This document shows positions 58,855 through 64,000 of a stretch of DNA of 64,000 nucleotides, piece by piece. A model generated the notes under the pieces. That model searched no databases and had not been told where the DNA came from. It saw only the letters and a list, made by a program, of their open reading frames with translations. The first letter of the stretch is position 1. The number at the start of each line of letters is the position of its first letter. Origin of the DNA: Sarcocystis neurona (lineage: Eukaryota; Apicomplexa; Conoidasida; Eucoccidiorida; Sarcocystidae); contig KL647295.1 of assembly GCA_000727475.1 (NCBI GenBank), forward strand, positions 1,055,985 to 1,119,984. The letters are read 5' to 3'. A program made the translations under genes and the position numbers.

Positions 58855-59521
58855 ATGGCGATACTGTAAGCAGCCCACAAGGGCGGTCTAACAAAAGCAG
58901 CGCAGGAGTGCAGGTAGCACACGCCTTCGTGAGGCATGCGTACTCGGGATCATCTCCAGCGGTGGCCCGCTACAACTTGAGCTCTGCAGGCTCAGCGTGC
59001 GCGGTAACACGCGAATAGGATCGCATCATGCGACTTCAAGGACAGCTTCGTTACTTGTCTACGACTGCAGCACCCATGTCGCCGTGTGGAGCATCATAGA
59101 GAACAGGCTGTTGTCGGCCGCCAGCTATGGACTTCGGGCTTTTCCAGATTCGGTTTAGTGAGACCTGAAAGAATATACTTGCGTGACTGCTTGGGACGCA
59201 AAATGCGCCTTAGATATACGTACCTGTACAGGTAAGCCGGAGAAACCGCGCCTGAAGCCGTACTTCTGCAAGAACTGGAGCGTATCGAAAGCTTTCACTC
59301 AAGAGGAACTCTAGCGATGCTCTCTCAGGTACTTGGAGTCTATCCCGACATCAAATGCATTGTATCGGAGCTACCAGGCGTCCAGCGTCCCTATAACGCG
59401 ACAACAGTACACGTGGGCGGGCAGTGCCAAGGGCAACATTGGTGAATGTTATTCGCCAGCAAATGCTGCGAGGAAGCGCCCGTACAAAGACCCTACGCCG
59501 TGGTCGAGCACGCCTTGGTAA
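58855..59521 (+). CDS. Small three-exon gene, 95-residue basic protein of unknown function
   Basis: Exon 1 is only 11 nt (58855-58865, ATG in the context GCCATGG, then GTAAGC). Exon 2 is 59148-59231 (acceptor GGCTTTTCCAG, donor ACAG|GTAAGC). Exon 3 is 59329-59521 (acceptor GATGCTCTCTCAG, stop TAA 59519-59521). Phases 2 and 2 agree. The product starts MAILFGLVRPERIYLRDCLG and is basic and Tyr/Arg rich, ending in a Pro/Trp-rich tail. No membrane helix. It would suit a small mitochondrial or ribosomal component, which is inference. The stop overlaps a good donor (TTG|GTAAGA), so a further exon is possible. It is convergent with the CPW-WPC gene, with 244 nt between stops. Confidence 0.42.
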
Positions 59522-59765
59522 GAGGAGCGTCGCAGTAGCTAAATGTCTGAGTGATCGTTGTGTAGTGATAAACACCTGCGAGAACAGCTCGCCTTGACGA
59601 GTAGACGTTTATGGTAGAGCAGTGTCACATGCTACAATGCGTGGGTGTAGTAATACTAATGTAGCAGGGTTGTACGCCCGCCGTACCAAGGCGGTTAAAG
59701 TCAGAAGAGGAATAGGAAGGATTTGGTGAAAGAAGAAAATATGGTAATTTAGGTCCTATCGTGTA

Positions 59766-62700
59766 TTACCCACGTTGTTGGCCCAGAGGAAGGTTTACGG
59801 AAACAGCATTTGTATACAAACTAGAACACAGAACGCACCGCCACCCATTTGGCCACTTTGCAACAGAGTAAATGGTTCGCTTTCTCTGCTTTCGAGTCAC
59901 TAAAGTAGTGGCGTACACAACAACTGCGACTCCTCCTGTCACGGCCCAGATGGTGAGTCCGTCCTTCTGGTCGTTGTCCACCACACCAAAGAAACACATA
60001 GACGTCCTTTCATTTATTGTGGCGAAAACAAAGTAATGATCCTTTGAGCAGAAGCTCTCCGTGAAGTACAAGGTAAACGAAACACTGAGTGTCGTTTTTT
60101 CAACGTGTTCTTCAACATGGAGACGTTGGTACCCGCACACATGTTGCGGTGGGTCGCTCTATTCCTAAATCCCTTTCAAAAGTTAGGGACTTAGCTAGGT
60201 TAAGGTCTCTAGGTTATGGTGCGTTTATACAGTTTTGGATATAGTGCAGACATTAAAACTCCAGGTCAGAAGATGGCAAGTAGATTGTCCCGTTGGGTTC
60301 GAGGACGCGTCCCGCAAAGATGGACCCCGCGTGTCCCACCGGTCCTTTTCCAATAAGTTGCCCAACAACTCCGTTCTCTTTCCCCTTGACCTCCCTCACG
60401 GCTTGCAAAGCAGAAGGAGGGAAGAGCGCCTATCATTTCCGTGGCATGCATCATGAGACACACTCACGCGTTCCGCCACAAAACGCAAGGGGCTGCGCTC
60501 TGCCCATCCCCCATGGCAACTAGCATGACATATAAGAACGATGTTCCACTCTCATTTTACTTTTGCGCCAGGAGTACTGCATTAGCGCACTTTACCTGGC
60601 AAACATCTTCCCAGGCCATTTTCATGGCTGGAGTGAAGTCTTCGAAGCTTAAGCGCGGCTCGCATGGTCCTTCGTACGTCGCTGGTGCTAGACACAGTTT
60701 AACACTGTGCGTTTTTTGCTGATTCTCGCCGCTGGAAATGTTCAGTTCATTTCCTTTTATTCTTGTGGTTTCCAGACTCCATCCGGCGGGGCAGTCAGCT
60801 TCGTAATTCCGCTGCGCGGTGCCGCGCGTGGGCCACCTGGCTCCGCAGTCTTGGCTCTAGAAAGGCCATCCTTATGCATAACGGTTACCCGTTGCATGGA
60901 TTGCAGGGGAACCATTGGCAAGGACGCAAGCAGTAGAGTAAGCAACGTCGGCTTAGCAGCTTCTACTGCTCTTAGTTGCTTACGAATTTGAATTTTTCCT
61001 CTTCCGACGAGTTTCCTACTGCCCTCCGCGAACCACAGTACCCCTTGTAGTTCGCTGGGGCCACGCATTCGTTTTTCTGCAGAGCAACTCAGTGAGTAGG
61101 GCAGTGAAATCTCTACAACGCAGCTCATGCGAGGATAACAGGAACCCCATGGTGCTTCCATATGTCTAGTTTCCTTGTTTCAGCAGAGGTACACCTACCT
61201 TATCAGTAGCACTGGGAAGAAATTTCCAACCAAGTGGACAGTGTAGGAGAAAGAAGTCGTATTTGGATCGCCACAATGTAGACGGCCACACTACGCCGCA
61301 GTTAGAGGCGAACTCCTCTTTCTCTAGCCGCGTCATGGAGCCTTGAAAAGCCCGCCGATTGCTTCTCCAGTACAATGACTTGCTTATACAGGCAACCTCC
61401 ACAGGTGAGCTGCTTATGGCAGTACCACGAGAGTATTACTTGCGTGTAGACATACATGTGTACAACACTAGTGTTAGTGTGCGCGAGCATACGCTGTCAA
61501 TCTGCGCCTTCACCAAGTGTGTATGGACACGTGCATGGCGCAACAATGATGCCTGGCTTTGTACGTCAGTACAACTTGGACACATGCACACACGAAATAT
61601 ATTCTCCTGCATAATTACGGTAAGCAACCAATACCTTTCTCCCACCGATGTTCGGAAATTTTTACACACAAACGTCGCTCCCCGTCTCAGTTTTGAAGTA
61701 CCACTCCGCCATAAGCACAATTACGAATTGTCACATAATTCTTACCTATATCCTGTGAACGCGCGCACGGGCCAGTGTATGATGCTGGTGCTTCACACGT
61801 TACTCCATCAGCTGCAGACAAAAGGAACCAGTAGTCAGTTGGATGACGGAAAGAAACACGCTCCCACGTTTCTCCAAGGCAATGGATACGAAACGGGGGC
61901 ATACACTTTTCTATCCATTTTAGCGGACAGATCTGGGCCTCGAAGTCGAAGTTATACTCCTTACAAGGCCACAGCACGTCGCAGGCCTAAAGAAAACTAT
62001 GTGTATTCTCTATGCGTATGTATAGATATTCAGTGCTACATTTGTACACGGACATGCGAATGGCAGGTCGGTGTACACACTGGCGTACACAGGTATCCAG
62101 GCTGGTACGCACACGAACGCCTGTTAACGGTACACAGTGTCCGTCTCCCAAATTTCTTTGTGAACGGGTGTAATGAATGAAATTGTTTACACACACAGGG
62201 ACTGGTGAAGGTACATCTTGGCGTAGCCATCCAAACGTCGTGAACGACGAGAATAAACACCGAAGGAACGCGACCCCTGCACACCGAGAATAGCACGTGC
62301 GTGTGCCGTCCACCAGTGTTTCGCAGATGTGTATTTGAATTTACAGAACTAGTGTGGGTGAATATGGGTGTGTGCATCCAGTCTGTATAGCAGCACTTGC
62401 TTGGATAGGAAGACGTTACGTGCGGTCCTCATCCATGTACACTTTTTTTTTCCCACTGTTTACACGAGCGCGTCAGCGGGGTGGCCCCATTAACGGTTGT
62501 TAGAGAAGAGGACTGCGGTTTACATATCTCTTAGAAGGGCTCGCAGTCTGCTACTACGTGTAGAGGGCGTGCTTCTCAGGTGCAGACAACACGTACCTTT
62601 TTTCAATAGTGTCTCTTGTAAGTGTTGGACTGAAGTGTAGACTACTGTAATTGAGAAGTTGGCACATACTCATCCGCAAAGCTCCTGCTTCACGTGCAGG

Positions 62701-63431
62701 AACACGCCAGCGTGTGTACATACTTAAAACTTACGTACACGTGCTGCTATCTATAGCAGACTTCTGTTTCGTTCTTTTCCTAGTGTGCGAGGTCAACAAT
62801 TGATAGCATCACAGGCCCACCGTCGCCCTACAGAGAGCAAGCATTGAGTGGGTATATTTTATGTCTCGACGTCTTCTGCATGCATACCAGTCTCGTTTGG
62901 AGGGCTCGTCGTACTCGTCGAAATTCTTCTCCCGCACACAACTGGTGAAAATAAATCAGAGCGTTATTTAAGTCACAGACAACATCCTCTGCCCTGTTTA
63001 CGTAGTGTCTCCCATTCCTGGTGCATACGCGAGCCCGCTCACTATCTCTTGTGCAGTTCTAAGTGGGGGAACACAGTCTCGCAGATGCACCTCTTTGCGT
63101 GATCTGCCTCGCACTACGGCTAATTCACCAATCATACTCCGGCATGATAACCCGCTTCACAGAGAAAAGCGCTGTGCTCTCCTTGCAACGACTTAGACTG
63201 CCAGGAAAACACCACTGCTGGTTTGGTGTGACATACGTACACACGGTCGAGAAGCAGATACTTTTAAGGCTGTCCTGCTGCTCCCCAGTACGACAACCCT
63301 CTATTGCAGGTAAAGTTCCCCCTCGTGCCGAATCGGGTACGCTTACGGTCCGCGGTAGCTTTCGGGTGCAGAGCAGAGTCCGTTTACGTCTCGCCAGCCT
63401 TGTGGACAGTTGATACTGACGAAGTGCATTC
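59766..63431 (-). CDS. CPW-WPC domain membrane protein, 5' end not found
   Basis: CPW-WPC proteins are apicomplexan cysteine-rich surface proteins best known from Plasmodium zygotes/ookinetes. Minus-strand exons: 63431-63347, 62941-62888, possible microexon 62827-62821, 61986-61746, 61341-61199, 61076-60984, 60856-60596, 60519-60468, 60401-60340 and 60158-59766. Donors include GTAAGC, GTATGC, GTAAGA, GTAGGT, GTAAGC, GTAAAG and GTGAGT, and all phases agree. Four domains read in order: CPQGW..CSAPESYRGP|C..ACDVLWPC; CPLKW..CEAPASYTGPC..NCGVVWPS; CPLGW..CVAPANYKGYC..DCGARWPT; CPAGW..CLAPATYEGPC..WEDVCQ|LPWG. The terminal Cys of WPC is kept only in domain 1. The last exon has a type I membrane segment (LTIWAVTGGVAVVVYATTLV) followed by basic residues and a tail ending at TAA 59766-59768. 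Domain exons are firm; the junctions at 62.8 kb and 60.34-60.16 kb are tentative. No signal peptide is found, so exons lie further upstream (a 34-nt candidate at 63973-63940). Confidence 0.8.
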
Positions 63432-64000
63432 CTCATCATTTATACGTCCTCTAGCAAAGGAGATTGTCTACCCCGACGTGGCTATCTTATCATAACCGCT
63501 CAATGGCAGATAACGATTTTGAAGACGCCTCTAGTATCTGTACTGGCACTCGTTGAGACACCTGTTACTATCACCAGTAGCATCATGGAATATCATCACC
63601 GTTACACCGAATATTACCACCACGTGAGCGCCACAACAGCTACCATTATCCGTAACATCCGCGCAGACCTCACGTATTAGTGACTCTAAAATTGTTGCCA
63701 GTAAGTTGAGGCCATTAGTACAATATTTCTACCGTGACGCGCAATGCACGTAGTGCTACGAGAGTGGTAAAGCTTTAACGGCTACTTTCCGCGCTGAGTC
63801 GTGTCGATACAATGACAAGATGATGGTGTTGGTGATAAAAGAACTGAAGTATTTACGCATATGGGCACGCCGCCTGGCCTACCCTGACCAAACAATGTTG
63901 CACGCATTGTAGCCGGGTCCACTTTACTTAGAGCCCTACCTGAAATTCTGGAGGCACGTCGCTTTGCAGGGCCCTAATAAAGAAAGCGGCGGCGCTCCTT
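63432..64000. other. Probable intron/upstream part of the CPW-WPC gene
   Basis: Non-repetitive DNA with no long ORF. On the minus strand CTTTCTTTATTAG precedes a 34-nt block (63973-63940) that ends TTTCAG|GTAGGG. In one frame it reads GPC/WPC-like followed by a second Cys, which would suit a preceding domain, but its phase does not match the next exon directly. Confidence 0.3.

Noticed and set aside
60757..61161. 134-codon minus ORF with a well-balanced composition
   Set aside because: A different frame of the same strand, cut by GTAAGC and CTTTCTAG sites, gives the CPW-WPC signatures; this ORF is a shadow.
61359..62180. 273-codon plus-strand ORF of complex sequence
   Set aside because: It starts at a non-ATG codon and runs antisense to CPW-WPC exons that carry the conserved Cys, Trp, Pro and Tyr-Gly positions with consensus splice sites. 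Its length is unusual, so stranded RNA-seq would be worth a look.
1..64000. Telomere-like heptamer arrays, tRNA, rRNA, CRISPR, transposase or reverse-transcriptase genes
   Set aside because: I looked for these and saw none. A covariance-model scan and a repeat-library search would be decisive.

Overview
The window reads as apicomplexan nuclear DNA, most likely from an Eimeria species. The grounds are: long imperfect CAG/CTG arrays that give Ala-, Gln-, Ser- or Leu-rich reading frames on both strands, split genes with short GT-AG introns, and coding islands embedded in long alternating purine-pyrimidine microsatellite DNA (TA, TG, CA and ACGT-type). I see no telomere-type repeat, no rRNA or tRNA gene, no CRISPR and no bacterial operon layout. 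Genus is an inference; species cannot be set from sequence alone.

Layout. 1-5.9 kb: microsatellites, a possible two-exon fragment (1133-1511) and CAG-rich DNA. 5.9-12.5 kb: a plus-strand gene with three short exons that runs in phase into a 3.4-kb low-complexity exon. 12.5-17.3 kb: mostly non-coding, with tandem duplications, a 58-nt near-perfect palindrome and a few weak exon candidates. 17.3-31.2 kb: a giant minus-strand gene whose five exons join in phase into a GDE2/GDPD5-type multi-pass glycerophosphodiester phosphodiesterase of about 2,430 residues, swollen by low-complexity insertions; one intron carries a ~1.9-kb strand-asymmetric tract. 32.6-33.1 kb: a compact three-exon gene for a 95-residue protein. 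33.3-39 kb: weak candidates and repeats. 39.0-43.3 kb: a minus-strand gene for a small OCIA-like two-helix membrane protein. 43.3-49.8 kb: microsatellites, tandem repeats, nothing convincing. 49.9-53.9 kb: a 1,352-codon minus-strand MFS transporter of the apicomplexan amino-acid-transporter type. 54-58.8 kb: weak candidates, two adjacent 91-bp tandem arrays and CAG DNA. 58.9-59.5 kb: a three-exon plus-strand gene (95 residues), convergent with a minus-strand CPW-WPC-domain membrane protein (59.8-63.4 kb) that runs off or nearly off the right edge.

The genes do not form a pathway. The recognisable ones are mostly membrane or surface proteins: a lipid headgroup hydrolase, a nutrient transporter, a probable mitochondrial/endomembrane hairpin protein and a CPW-WPC surface protein of the kind known from apicomplexan sexual stages. 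All gene models were built by eye from reading frame, GT-AG sites, intron phase and domain signatures. In this base composition, protein-looking ORFs of 100-130 codons arise by chance, so models lacking a domain signature carry low confidence.
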